Source: Magnetospirillum sp. SS-4
GTDB taxonomy: Bacteria; Pseudomonadota; Alphaproteobacteria; Rhodospirillales; Magnetospirillaceae
Reading direction: 5' to 3'
Assembly: GCF_902729425.1 (NCBI RefSeq)
Contig: NZ_CACVCH010000081.1
Span: 62,001 to 126,000, forward strand
DNA length: 64,000 nt
The notes under the pieces are model-generated. The model had not been told where the DNA came from. It did not search any database and saw only the letters and a list, made by a program, of their open reading frames with translations. Position 1 is the stretch's first letter. Each line of letters starts with the position of its first letter. Made by a program: the position numbers and the translations under genes. Positions 28,150-37,094 of the stretch are shown here, piece by piece.

Positions 28150-29934
28150 TCACATGGATTCCAGTTCGTCGATGAAGCCGATCACCACCTCCAGGCCGCG
28201 GCGCCAGAAATCGGGGTTGCCGGCGTCGAGGCCGAACGGGGCCAGCAATTCCCGATGCCGCAGCGTGCCCCCGGCCCGCAGCATGTCGAGATACTTGGCG
28301 GGGAAATCCGGCACGCCGCCCTTGGCGTGGACGGAATAGAGCGAGTTCACCAGGCAATCGCCGAAGGCGTAGGCGTAGACGTAGAACGGCGAATGGACGA
28401 AGTGGGGGATATAGGTCCAGAAGTGGCGGTATTCGTCGTGGAAGCGCAGCGCCGGCCCCAGGCTGTCGCGCTGCACCTGCATCCACAGGGCGCCGATCGC
28501 CTCGGGCGACAGTTCGCCTTGCCGCCGGCCCTCGTGGACCAGGGATTCGAACTGGTAGAAGGCGACCTGGCGCACCAGGGTGTTGATCATGTCCTCAACC
28601 TTGGAGGCCAGCATGATCCTGCGGCGCGCCGGCGTGGTCTCGCGCTCCAGCATGGCGCGGAAGGTCAGCATCTCGCCGAACACCGAGGCGGTCTCCGCCA
28701 GGGTCAGCGGCGTGTCGGCCATCAGGGCGCCCTGGCCGCCGGCCAGGACCTGGTGCACGCCGTGCCCCAGTTCGTGGGCCAGGGTCATGACGTCGCGGGT
28801 CTTGCCCAGGTAGTTGACCAGCAGATAGGGGTGGGCCGCCGGCACCGTCGGATGGGCGAAGGCGCCCGGCGACTTTCCCGGCCGCACCGGCGCGTCGATC
28901 CAGCGGTTGTCGAAGAAGCGCCGCCCGATCTCGGCCATTTCGGGCGAGAACGCGGCATAGGCCCCCAGCACGGTGTCCCTGGCCTGGTCCCAGCTGTAGC
29001 GGCGGTCGTCGTCGTCGGGCAGCGGCGCGTTGCGGTCCCAGTAGTCAAGCTGGTCGACGCCGAACCATCGGGCCTTCAGGGCGTAATAGCGGTGGGACAG
29101 CGGGGCGAAGCAGTCCTGAACCGCCGCCACCAGGGCGTCGACCACATGATCCTCCACCTGATTGGACAGGTTGCGGTAGGATTGCGGCCGAAGATAGTGG
29201 CGCCACTTGTCGTCGATCTCCTTTTCCTTGACCAGGGTGTTGGTGATCAGGGCGAACAGCGGCGCGTTGTCGCCCAGCACCGCCCCCAGAGACTTGGCGG
29301 CCGCCTTGCGCTTGGCAGAATCGATGTCGGACAGCAGGTTCAGCGCCTCGGCCGAGGTCAGAATCTCGCCGTTCACCGGAAAGCGCAGGCGCGCCATGGT
29401 CTCGTCGAACAGCCGGTTCCAGGCGGCGGCGCCGACCACATGGCGTTCGTGCAGCATCTTTTCCAGCTCGTCGGACAGCTGGTGCGGCCGGAACATGCGG
29501 ATATCCCTGATCCACGAGGCATAGCGCGCCGCCTCGGGCGCCGCCAGCAGCCCGGTCAGCAGATCGTCGTCGAGGCGGTTGATCTCCAGGGTGAAGAACA
29601 GGGTGTGGGTGGAAATCTCGGTCACCCGTTCCTGCATGCCCTGGTAGAAGCGGCCCCGTTCGGGATCGGAGACATCGGCGGAATAGAGCAGCTGGGCATA
29701 GGACATGGCCCGGTAGATGGTCTCGCTGATGCTTTCGTATTCGGCGATGGCGCGGCCGAAATCCCGCCCGGACAGGGCGGCCAGCTTGCCGGCATAGGCC
29801 CGGCCGAAAGCGATGGCCGCTTCGGCCGCCGCCGTCAGGTCGTCTTCCAGCTCGGGCGAATCCGGCGAGGGATAAAGGTCCGACAGGTCCCATTCCGGAA
29901 GGTGTCCGAGATCGGACGCGGGCTGATGATTCAT
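28150..29934 (-). CDS. pepF: M3-family oligoendopeptidase (PepF type)
   Basis: A 594-residue cytoplasmic zinc metallopeptidase that cleaves oligopeptides. The zinc-binding motif is in TLAHELGHGVHQVLAG, with the third ligand region in ETASVFGEM. The N-terminal helical oligoendopeptidase F domain (about residues 110-180) and the RPGKSPGAFAHP segment before the active site fit the PepF/PGPS subgroup. It is divergent from the acyl-CoA ligase gene across about 70 bases. Confidence 0.94.
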   Translation of the reverse strand: MNHQPASDLGHLPEWDLSDLYPSPDSPELEDDLTAAAEAAIAFGRAYAGKLAALSGRDFGRAIAEYESISETIYRAMSYAQLLYSADVSDPERGRFYQGMQERVTEISTHTLFFTLEINRLDDDLLTGLLAAPEAARYASWIRDIRMFRPHQLSDELEKMLHERHVVGAAAWNRLFDETMARLRFPVNGEILTSAEALNLLSDIDSAKRKAAAKSLGAVLGDNAPLFALITNTLVKEKEIDDKWRHYLRPQSYRNLSNQVEDHVVDALVAAVQDCFAPLSHRYYALKARWFGVDQLDYWDRNAPLPDDDDRRYSWDQARDTVLGAYAAFSPEMAEIGRRFFDNRWIDAPVRPGKSPGAFAHPTVPAAHPYLLVNYLGKTRDVMTLAHELGHGVHQVLAGGQGALMADTPLTLAETASVFGEMLTFRAMLERETTPARRRIMLASKVEDMINTLVRQVAFYQFESLVHEGRRQGELSPEAIGALWMQVQRDSLGPALRFHDEYRHFWTYIPHFVHSPFYVYAYAFGDCLVNSLYSVHAKGGVPDFPAKYLDMLRAGGTLRHRELLAPFGLDAGNPDFWRRGLEVVIGFIDELESM

Positions 29935-30002
29935 TGCGCTGACTCCTTGTGCCAGACGGGAATATAGGTATGACTCGACTGTCGGACCAGGGAGTTTCGG
30001 GC

Positions 30003-31826
30003 ATGCTTGACATTCGCGACTGCACCAGCCTGCCGGGCATGTTCCTGGAGCAGGCCGCCCGCATGGGCGACAGACCGTTCCTGTGGGCCAAGCGGGCCGG
30101 CCAGTGGCATGCCCAGTCCTGGCGGGAGGCGGCCGACGAGGTCCTTGCCCTGGCCGCCGGGCTGCGGGGGCTGGGACTGGAGCCCGGCGACCGGGTGGCG
30201 CTGGTCGCCGAGAACCGGCCGGAATGGGCCGTCGCCGATCTGGCGATCATGGCGGCCGGCGGCATCTCCGTTCCCGCCTATACCACCAACACGGTGGCCG
30301 ATCATCTGCACATCCTGAACAATTCCGGCGCCCGGCTGGTCGTCGTCTCGACCCGGCAACTGGCCGAGCGGGTGCTGGCCGCCGCCAGCCGGGCCGACAA
30401 CCAGCCGGCGGTGATCGCCATCGAGCCGCCGCCCTTGTCGCAATCCACCGGCATCGACCTGCATTCATGGGGCGCCGTCGTCACCATGGGACGCGAGGCC
30501 GCGGGGGAGACCGACATCCGCACCGTCGTCGCCGACCTGGGCCGCCGCTCCACCGCCTGCCTGATCTACACCTCGGGGACCGGCGGCGTGCCCAAGGGCG
30601 TCATGCTGTCGCACGGCGCCATCTTGCACAATTGCCGGGGCGCCATGAAGGTGCTGGAGGAATTGGGCCTCGGCGACGAGGTGTTCCTGTCGTTCCTGCC
30701 GCTGTCCCATGCCTACGAGCACACCGCCGGCCTTCATTTCCCCATCTCGATCGCCGCCCAGATCCGCTATGCCGAAAGCATCGAGATGCTGGCCGCCAAC
30801 ATGGCCGAGGTCCGCCCCACCATCATGACGGCGGTGCCCCGGCTGTACGAGAGCATGCGCACCCGTATTCTCAAGGGACTGGCCAAGACCGGCGGATTGC
30901 GCCGCCGGCTGTTCATGGCCGCCCTCGATCTCGGCGCCAGGCGGATCGAGACCGGCCGGCTGGGGCCGCTGGACTGGCTGGCCGACCTGGTCCTGGACCG
31001 CCTGGTACGCGACAAGGTGAGAGAGCGTTTCGGCGGCCGCCTCAAGGCCTTCGTGTCGGGCGGCGCGCCGCTGTCGCCGGAGGTGGGGACCTTCTTCACC
31101 GCGCTTGGCCTGCGCATCCTGCAAGGCTATGGCCAGACCGAATCCGCGCCGGTGATCAGCTGCAACCGCCCCGGCGGCGTCCGCATCGAGACCGTCGGCC
31201 CCGCCCTGGAGGGAGTCGAGGTGACGATCGCCGGGGACGGCGAGATTCTGGTCCGGGGCGAACTGGTCATGCAGGGCTACTGGCGCGACGCCGAGACCAC
31301 CGCCAAGGCCATCGACGCCGAGGGCTGGCTGCATACCGGGGATATCGGGGTGATCGATCCCGACGGCCATATCCGCATCACCGACCGCAAGAAGGACATC
31401 ATCGTCAATTCCGGTGGCGACAACGTGGCGCCGCAGCGGGTGGAAAGCTTCCTGACCCTTCAGCCGGAAATCGCCCAGGCCATGGTCCATGGCGACCGTC
31501 GCCCCCATCTGGTGGCGCTGATCGTGCCCGACGCCGAATGGAGCGAGGGCTGGGCGGCGGCCAATGGCCGCGCCGGAGCCGGCCTGGCCGGACTGATCGG
31601 CGATCCCGGCTTCCGGGCCGAAATCGGCCGGGCGGTCGACCGGGTCAACGCCCAACTGTCTCCCGTCGAGCGAATCCGCCGGTTTGTCCTGTCGGATGAG
31701 GCGTTTAGCGTCGATAACTCCATGTTGACGCCCACTCTCAAGATACGACGCCACAAGATACGCGAGAAATTCGGTGAAACACTTGAGGGGTTGTACGAAG
31801 ACAGGAAATCGCGCCCTGATAACTAG
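30003..31826 (+). CDS. Long-chain acyl-CoA synthetase-like AMP-forming ligase
   Basis: A 607-residue ANL-superfamily enzyme that probably activates fatty acids to acyl-CoA. The AMP-binding P-loop reads YTSGTGGVPKGVMLSH, where most members have TSGTTG, a small departure. GYGQTESAPV, GWLHTGDIG and ITDRKKDIIVNSGGDNVAP are standard, as is the C-terminal catalytic lysine region (LTPTLKIRR). The length and sequence resemble the FAA1-like long-chain group. I chose the ATG at 30003, with AGGGAG about 8 bases upstream, over earlier in-frame ATGs at 29949 and 29970. Confidence 0.92.
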   Translation: MLDIRDCTSLPGMFLEQAARMGDRPFLWAKRAGQWHAQSWREAADEVLALAAGLRGLGLEPGDRVALVAENRPEWAVADLAIMAAGGISVPAYTTNTVADHLHILNNSGARLVVVSTRQLAERVLAAASRADNQPAVIAIEPPPLSQSTGIDLHSWGAVVTMGREAAGETDIRTVVADLGRRSTACLIYTSGTGGVPKGVMLSHGAILHNCRGAMKVLEELGLGDEVFLSFLPLSHAYEHTAGLHFPISIAAQIRYAESIEMLAANMAEVRPTIMTAVPRLYESMRTRILKGLAKTGGLRRRLFMAALDLGARRIETGRLGPLDWLADLVLDRLVRDKVRERFGGRLKAFVSGGAPLSPEVGTFFTALGLRILQGYGQTESAPVISCNRPGGVRIETVGPALEGVEVTIAGDGEILVRGELVMQGYWRDAETTAKAIDAEGWLHTGDIGVIDPDGHIRITDRKKDIIVNSGGDNVAPQRVESFLTLQPEIAQAMVHGDRRPHLVALIVPDAEWSEGWAAANGRAGAGLAGLIGDPGFRAEIGRAVDRVNAQLSPVERIRRFVLSDEAFSVDNSMLTPTLKIRRHKIREKFGETLEGLYEDRKSRPDN

Positions 31827-31914
31827 CGCCCATCCCTTTAGTAAACAACTCTTGAACGTCCTGTGAATGGCTTGGAAAATCCCCATCTTTCCTGTGCAGA
31901 TACCAACCTTCGTA

Positions 31915-31944
31915 TTGCTTTTTAGAACGTGTATGGCCTAAATT
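31915..31944 (+). promoter_or_regulatory. Weak sigma-70-like promoter
   Basis: TTGCTT (31915-31920), then 18 bases to TAAATT (31939-31944), upstream of the receiver-like gene at 32017. Each box matches consensus at only about 4 of 6 positions. Confidence 0.25.
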
Positions 31945-32016
31945 CCGCCCGAGGGCTTGATACGGCGATCTCCCCTTCGGGAACGTGGCGAGCCCAGTCA
32001 TGGTTTGTGGAAGAGA

Positions 32017-32928
32017 ATGGCTGAACTCGCCCCAAAATTTCCCAGTGCTCCGGCCCAGGCCAATGTCGACCTGTCCAAGGTCCGGGCCCTGGTCTGCGAA
32101 CCAAGCGGCCTGCTGCGCCAGGGCATCCGGCTGGCGCTGAACAATGTCGGCATCCGCACCATCGTCGAGGCCAATACCTTTCTGGCCGCGCACAAGGCCT
32201 GCGAGGAGAGCGATCACGACATCCTGATCATCAATCAGGAGATCGAGGCCAACGATTCCAGCTATATCCTGCGCGAGATGCGTTCGGGCAAGCTGGGCAA
32301 GGACCCCTTCATCGTCTCGGTCATGCTGCTGGCCTCGCGGGAAGAACCCAAGGTCCGCGCCGCCATGGATGCCGGCCCCGACGACCTGCTGCTGATTCCC
32401 TTTGCCCCCGACCAGCTCATGAACCGGTTGCGAGTGCTGGTGGAGCGGCGCAAGCCCTTCGTGGTCACCCACGACTATATCGGCCCCGACCGGCGCGCGG
32501 CGCCACGGCCCGGCGTCACCTCCGCCACCCAGTTCAATGTTCCCAATCCCATGCGGGCCCGGGGGCAGGGTATTCCCCACGATCGATATTACAAGCAGAT
32601 GAGCGAGATGCTGGCGACCATCGCCGTCGAACGCATCAAGCGGCTTGCCGCCACCATCGAGTGGGAGTGCAACGCCCTGATGGTCAGCTTCCGCGAAAGC
32701 ACCGCCACCGGCGAGACCACCTTCCGCAGCCTGATCAAGCTGGATTCCGTCACCGAGGAACTGTCGTCCCGGGTCAGCAAGACCCTGGGCCACACCACCG
32801 ACCTTATCGACGGCTATCTGGCCGATATCCGCAAGCTGAAGAACTCTCCCGCCAACGTCACCTTCTCGGACGTGGAGGGGTTGTCCATGACCGGGCGCAA
32901 GATTTCGGGAACCTATACGTCCCGCTAG
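32017..32928 (+). CDS. Degenerate receiver-domain protein of unknown output
   Basis: A 303-residue protein with a response-regulator fold in residues about 12-130 (VRALVCEPSGLLRQGIRLAL, later VMLLASREEP). The usual acid pair is CEPS, the phosphoacceptor position reads ILIINQEI (Asn for Asp), and the conserved lysine is absent (LLLIPFAPDQL). Phosphorylation in the normal way is therefore not expected. The C-terminal half (about 185-303) is helical and matches no output domain I know. The start at 32017 has GGAAGAG close upstream. A REC-GGDEF cyclase follows 110 bases downstream on the same strand, so the two may act together. Confidence 0.8.
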   Translation: MAELAPKFPSAPAQANVDLSKVRALVCEPSGLLRQGIRLALNNVGIRTIVEANTFLAAHKACEESDHDILIINQEIEANDSSYILREMRSGKLGKDPFIVSVMLLASREEPKVRAAMDAGPDDLLLIPFAPDQLMNRLRVLVERRKPFVVTHDYIGPDRRAAPRPGVTSATQFNVPNPMRARGQGIPHDRYYKQMSEMLATIAVERIKRLAATIEWECNALMVSFRESTATGETTFRSLIKLDSVTEELSSRVSKTLGHTTDLIDGYLADIRKLKNSPANVTFSDVEGLSMTGRKISGTYTSR

Positions 32929-32970
32929 GTCACGATAGTGCTTTAGTCGCGCATGGCGTTCCCTCGGCCG

Positions 32971-32999
32971 CATAGCCAAATATCCATAATATTGCTATG
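32971..32999 (+). promoter_or_regulatory. Palindrome and -10-like element before the REC-GGDEF gene
   Basis: CATAGC (32971-32976) and GCTATG (32994-32999) form an inverted repeat with AT-rich inner flanks. CATAAT at 32985-32990 could be a -10 box. The arm overlaps an upstream in-frame ATG at 32997, which supports use of the later start at 33039. Confidence 0.4.
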
Positions 33000-33038
33000 T
33001 TAAAACTCGCCCGGAATCTGGGTGGGGAGGGGGCCGCC

Positions 33039-33992
33039 ATGTTGATCGAACGAACAAATTCGACAGCTTGCCAGGATCCGGAAGAGGTCTGCTCGAAATC
33101 CCCCTTCCGGGTTCTGGTGGTTGAGGATGATCTTGTTCACTTTACATATTGTGAGCATGTCCTTAATCTAATATATGGCGACAAGCTGGTCCTGGAACGC
33201 GCCGTCGATTGTCAGAGCGCCATCGACATGCTGAACAGCCGGGAGTTCGAAATCTGCCTGCTGGATTATCTGGTCAAGGGCGGCGACGCCAAGGATATCC
33301 TGGCGCGGGTGGATTTCGGCCATGTCACCACGCCGGTGATCGTGGTCAGCGCCTTCGACGACCGGGAATTCGTCCTGGAGGCCCTTCGCCATGGCGCCGA
33401 CGACTACGTCATCAAGGGCAAGTACAGCGAGAACGAGCTGCATCAGGCCATTCAGTACGCCATCTACCGCAAGTACAAGGAATTGCGGCTGCGCCAGCGC
33501 GCCCTTTACGACCCGCTGACCGGGCTGGCCAACCGCCATCTGCTGTTCGACCGGCTGGAGGAGGTTCACCGCTTCTCGTCGCGCCACGGCGAGAAGTTCG
33601 CCGTGATGGTCATCGATCTCGACAAGCTGAAGGCCGTCAACGACACCCTGGGACACGAGGCCGGCGACCGGCTGATCCAGTCCTCGGCCAATGCCATGGT
33701 CGCCAGCCTGCGGGCCAGCGATACCGTCGCCAGGATCGGCGGCGACGAATTCATCGCCATCTTGAAGAATATCCGCGACAAGGCCGGCCTGGCCCGGATA
33801 TGCGACACCATGCGCAAGGCGGTGGCCGACAAGGCGATGGTCGAGACCGGTCTGGCCGACGTGGTGACGTGCAGCATCGGCGTCTCGGTCTTTCCCGACG
33901 ACAGCACCTCGACCGCTGAATTGCTGCGCCAGGCCGACGCGGCTATGTACACGATCAAGCGCGACGGCGGCGACGGCTTCAGTTTCGTGTGA
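33039..33992 (+). CDS. REC-GGDEF response regulator, predicted diguanylate cyclase
   Basis: A 317-residue protein that should make c-di-GMP from two GTP when its receiver is phosphorylated. The receiver (residues about 24-145) has VVEDD, the phosphoacceptor in CLLDYLVKGGD and the lysine in YVIKGKY. The GGDEF domain has DPLTGLANR, the active-site RIGGDEF and an RASD product-inhibition (I) site five residues earlier, so feedback control is likely. I chose the ATG at 33039 because GGGGAGGGGG lies just upstream. The stop is four bases from the convergent spoVR stop. Confidence 0.93.
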   Translation: MLIERTNSTACQDPEEVCSKSPFRVLVVEDDLVHFTYCEHVLNLIYGDKLVLERAVDCQSAIDMLNSREFEICLLDYLVKGGDAKDILARVDFGHVTTPVIVVSAFDDREFVLEALRHGADDYVIKGKYSENELHQAIQYAIYRKYKELRLRQRALYDPLTGLANRHLLFDRLEEVHRFSSRHGEKFAVMVIDLDKLKAVNDTLGHEAGDRLIQSSANAMVASLRASDTVARIGGDEFIAILKNIRDKAGLARICDTMRKAVADKAMVETGLADVVTCSIGVSVFPDDSTSTAELLRQADAAMYTIKRDGGDGFSFV

Positions 33993-33995
33993 CCC

Positions 33996-35528
33996 TCACA
34001 TCACCGTGGTCGGCGCGATGTCGTCGTAGGTCTTGAGAACGGTCTCGCTTCCCGACTCGATCTCGATCAGCCGGACCTCGTACCCCCATAGATTGGCGAT
34101 GTGGCGCAGCACGCGGATGGCCTCGGCCTCGTCCAGCTGCATTCCGCTTTCCACCATGTGATGGACGATCAGCCGGCGGTCTCCGGCCAGATCGACGTCG
34201 ACGATCTGGATGTCGGGTTCCAGCCGGGCGATATCGTAGCTGCGCGACAGGGCCTTCCTGACCTCGCGGTAGCCGCGCTCGTTGTGGATGGCGGTCACCT
34301 CCATGTCGGGGTCGTCGCTGACGTCGTGAATCTTGAACAGCCGCATCTTGCGGATCAGGGCCGGCGACAGGTATTGCAGCACGAAGCTTTCGTCGCGGTA
34401 GTCCTCCCAGGCTTGGCGCAGGGTGCCGTAGGGATCGCTGTTGCCGGCGAAATCGGGGAACCACGCCCTGTCCTCGTCGGTGGGGGATTCGCAGATGCGG
34501 CGGATGTCGCTCATCATGTTGAAGCCGAGCGCGTAGGGGTTGAGGCCGGAATAGCGGCGGTCGTCGAAATCGGGCTGGAACACCACCGATGTGTGGGAAT
34601 GCAGGATTTCCAGCATGGCGCCGTCGGTCAGCAGCCCCATCTCGTGCAGGCGGTTGACGATGGTGTAATGGGTGAAGGTGGCGCAGCCCTCGTTCATCAT
34701 CTTGGTCTGCTTCTGGGGATAGAAGTACTGGGAAATCTTGCGGACGATGCGGATCAGTTCCCGCTGCCATGGCGCCAGCTTGGGCGCCATCTTTTCCAGG
34801 AAGTAGAGCAGATTCTCCTCGGGCAGGCCCAGGCGGCGCTTGCGTTCGGCCAGTTCCTCCGATCCGCGCTTGGTCGCCGCCGGCTTGGGGACCGTCCGCC
34901 ACAGGTCGTTGTACATCTGTTCCTGATAGGCCAGCCGTTCGGCGGCGCGGCGTTCCTCGTCGGCCAGATCGGGGGTGCGCTTGCGCGGATATTTGTGGAC
35001 GCCGTGGCTCATCAGGGCGTGGGCGGCGTCCAGCACCCGTTCCACCGCCTGATGGCCGTAGCGTTCCTCGCAGCGCCCGACATAGCCCTTGGCGAATTCC
35101 ATGTAGTCGAGAATGCCCCTGGCGTCGGTCCACTGGCGGAACAGGCCGTTGTTCTTGAAGAAGTGGTTGTGGCCGAAGGCGGCGTGGGCGATCACCAGCG
35201 TCTGCATGGCCATGGAGTTCTCCTCCATGATGTAGCTGATGCAGGGACTGGAATTGATGACGATCTCGTAGGCCAGCCCGCGCATGCCCTTGCGGTAGAG
35301 CGTCTCATCCTGGGCGAAATGCTTGCCGAACGACCAGTGCTTGTACATCAGCGGCATGCCGATGGAGGAATAGGCGTCCAGCATCTGCTCGGCGGTGATG
35401 ACCTCGATCTGGTTGGGGTAGGTGGTCAGCCCCATCTCGTTCACCGCGATGTCCTCGACTGCGTCGTAGACGCGGCGCACCTTGTCGAAATCCCAATCGG
35501 CGCCGGTGAACAGGGGGATTCCGGTCAT
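33996..35528 (-). CDS. spoVR: SpoVR-family protein
   Basis: A 510-residue protein of the SpoVR/YcgB family, biochemical function unknown. It is widely found in an operon with PrkA and YeaH and linked to stationary phase and stress, or to sporulation in Bacillus. Diagnostic stretches are SSIGMPLMYKHWSFGKHF, EIVINSSPCISYIMEENS and HAAFGHNHFFKNN near the N-terminus. The start ATG at 35528 overlaps the stop of the upstream gene (ATGA), indicating translational coupling. Confidence 0.94.
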   Translation of the reverse strand: MTGIPLFTGADWDFDKVRRVYDAVEDIAVNEMGLTTYPNQIEVITAEQMLDAYSSIGMPLMYKHWSFGKHFAQDETLYRKGMRGLAYEIVINSSPCISYIMEENSMAMQTLVIAHAAFGHNHFFKNNGLFRQWTDARGILDYMEFAKGYVGRCEERYGHQAVERVLDAAHALMSHGVHKYPRKRTPDLADEERRAAERLAYQEQMYNDLWRTVPKPAATKRGSEELAERKRRLGLPEENLLYFLEKMAPKLAPWQRELIRIVRKISQYFYPQKQTKMMNEGCATFTHYTIVNRLHEMGLLTDGAMLEILHSHTSVVFQPDFDDRRYSGLNPYALGFNMMSDIRRICESPTDEDRAWFPDFAGNSDPYGTLRQAWEDYRDESFVLQYLSPALIRKMRLFKIHDVSDDPDMEVTAIHNERGYREVRKALSRSYDIARLEPDIQIVDVDLAGDRRLIVHHMVESGMQLDEAEAIRVLRHIANLWGYEVRLIEIESGSETVLKTYDDIAPTTVM

Positions 35529-36841
35529 GGCGCCTCTCCTCCCGCCGCCCAGGTGGTGCTGTCGTTGCGTTCCTTCGAGAACAGCTCCCGGAACACCGGG
35601 AAGATCTGGCTGCGCACCCGGACGCGGCGCATGGCGAGGTGGCCGCCGGGCTTGAGGATCTGCTTGTAGGTGCGCCACAGGTCGGATTCGCGGCCCAGCC
35701 AGTCCTTGTACTCGGCCCCGACCTCGATATAGGCGAAATACTGGCAGGCCGGCAGGATCACGTCCTCCAGCAGGCCGACGGTCTTCGGATTGTCGGTCGA
35801 GGTGTTGTCGCCGTCCGACGCCTGGGCGCAATAGATGTTCCAGTCGCCGACCGGATAGCGCTCATGGATCACCCGCTGCATCTCGACGAAGGCGGTCGAC
35901 ACCACGGTGCCGCCGGTCTCGGTGGAATAGAAGAAGGTCTCCTCGTCCACTTCCTGGGCTTCGTGGGTGTGGCGGATGAATACCACGTCGACATGCTGGT
36001 AGCGGCGCGACAGGAACAGGAACAGCAGCATGAAGAAGCGCTTGGCCAGATCCTTCATGTGCTCGGTCATCGAGCCGGACACGTCCATCAGGCAGAACAT
36101 CACCGCCTGGGTGATGGGCTTGGGCACATGTTCGAAGCGGGAATAGCGCACGTCGAACGGATCGATATAGGGCACCCGCTTGCTTTTCGACACCAGCCGG
36201 TCGAATTCCACCCGCAGCGCCGACAGCCGTTCCGGGTCCTCGCCCGATTCCTCCAGCCGCATGATCTCGGCCTCAAGCTCGGCCAGTTCCGCCGGCTTGG
36301 GTCGGCGCAGCGCGATGCGCCGGGACAGGGAATTGCGCATGGTGCGCACGATGTTGATGTTGGCGGGCGAGCCGGTGACCGAATAGCCCGCCCGCACCGG
36401 GGTGGTGGACTCGGTCTGCTTCATCTTCTTCTTGACCAGGTCGGGCAGTTCCAGGTCGTCGAGGAAGATATCCAGGAACTCCTCGCGCGACAGCACGAAG
36501 GCGAAATCGTCCTGCCCCTCGCCATCGGGGCTGCCTTCGGAGCCGCCGTCGCCGCCGCCTTGCTGCTCGGGCTTGTCGATGCGGTCGCCCTCGACGAAAT
36601 CCCGGTTGCCGGGGACCACGTAGTCGCGGATGCCGCCGTGGGCGGCGCGGCGGAAGGTTGGTTCGCGCAGCCCGTCGGCGGGAATGGAAATCTTCTCGCC
36701 GTTGGCGATGTCCTGGATGGAGCGGTTGCCCGAGGCCTCGCGCACCGCCTTGACGATCTGGGCGCGGGCGCGGCGCAGGAACCTCTGCCGGTTGGCGAGG
36801 CTTTTGCCCTTGGGATTGAGACGCCGGTCGATGACGTTCAT
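35525..36841 (-). CDS. yeaH: YeaH/YhbH-family protein (DUF444)
   Basis: A 438-residue DUF444 protein. It contains a von Willebrand A-like segment with CLMDVSGSMTEHMKDLAKRF, a metal-ion-dependent adhesion-site motif (DxSxS). A glycine-rich acidic linker (GGGDGGSEGSPDGEG) lies around residue 100. It is the middle gene of the prkA-yeaH-spoVR trio, which acts in the general stress and stationary-phase response in several bacteria. The start at 36841 has a GAGGGAC ribosome-binding region within a 19-base direct repeat. Confidence 0.94.
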   Translation of the reverse strand: MNVIDRRLNPKGKSLANRQRFLRRARAQIVKAVREASGNRSIQDIANGEKISIPADGLREPTFRRAAHGGIRDYVVPGNRDFVEGDRIDKPEQQGGGDGGSEGSPDGEGQDDFAFVLSREEFLDIFLDDLELPDLVKKKMKQTESTTPVRAGYSVTGSPANINIVRTMRNSLSRRIALRRPKPAELAELEAEIMRLEESGEDPERLSALRVEFDRLVSKSKRVPYIDPFDVRYSRFEHVPKPITQAVMFCLMDVSGSMTEHMKDLAKRFFMLLFLFLSRRYQHVDVVFIRHTHEAQEVDEETFFYSTETGGTVVSTAFVEMQRVIHERYPVGDWNIYCAQASDGDNTSTDNPKTVGLLEDVILPACQYFAYIEVGAEYKDWLGRESDLWRTYKQILKPGGHLAMRRVRVRSQIFPVFRELFSKERNDSTTWAAGGEAP

Positions 36842-36847
36842 GGTCTT

Positions 36848-36973
36848 GTCCCTCAGTCGCCGGGCGGGGTGCCTCCGCGCCCCTGGGCTTTCGCTCGCAC
36901 GCGCTCGCGGGGCCTCAACGGCCCAGTCGTTCGCTTCGCGAACTCCATTCTTCGGTCCCTCAGTCGCCGGGCG
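36848..36973. repeat. 19-base direct repeat in the prkA-yeaH spacer
   Basis: GTCCCTCAGTCGCCGGGCG occurs at 36848-36866 and again at 36955-36973. The first copy, read on the minus strand, contains the yeaH ribosome-binding region. The spacing suggests that the spacer grew by insertion of a segment that duplicated the original sequence. Confidence 0.75.
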
Positions 36974-37079
36974 CCTCGTCCTTCGAGGCGCCGCTGTCGC
37001 GGCTCCTCAGGATGAGGCCAACCCGCAGACCTTGTCATCGGCCCTCATCCTGAGGAGCGCAGCGTCTCGAAGGACGAGG
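36974..37079. repeat. REP-like long inverted repeat
   Basis: Outer arms CCTCGTCCTTCGAG (36974-36987) and CTCGAAGGACGAGG (37066-37079) are perfect complements over 14 bases. Inner arms CTCCTCAGGATGAGG (37003-37017) and CCTCATCCTGAGGAG (37043-37057) are perfect over 15. The transcript would form a long two-part hairpin between prkA and yeaH. The arm sequences resemble a repeat I recall in intergenic DNA of other Alphaproteobacteria, but I could not check copy number. Confidence 0.75.
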
Positions 37080-37094
37080 GCCGTCGCGCAATCC

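Noticed and set aside
36853-37038. A 61-codon minus-strand frame in the prkA-yeaH spacer
   Set aside because: It lies wholly within repeated and palindromic sequence, and its product is Arg/Pro-rich; it looks like translated repeat DNA rather than a gene.
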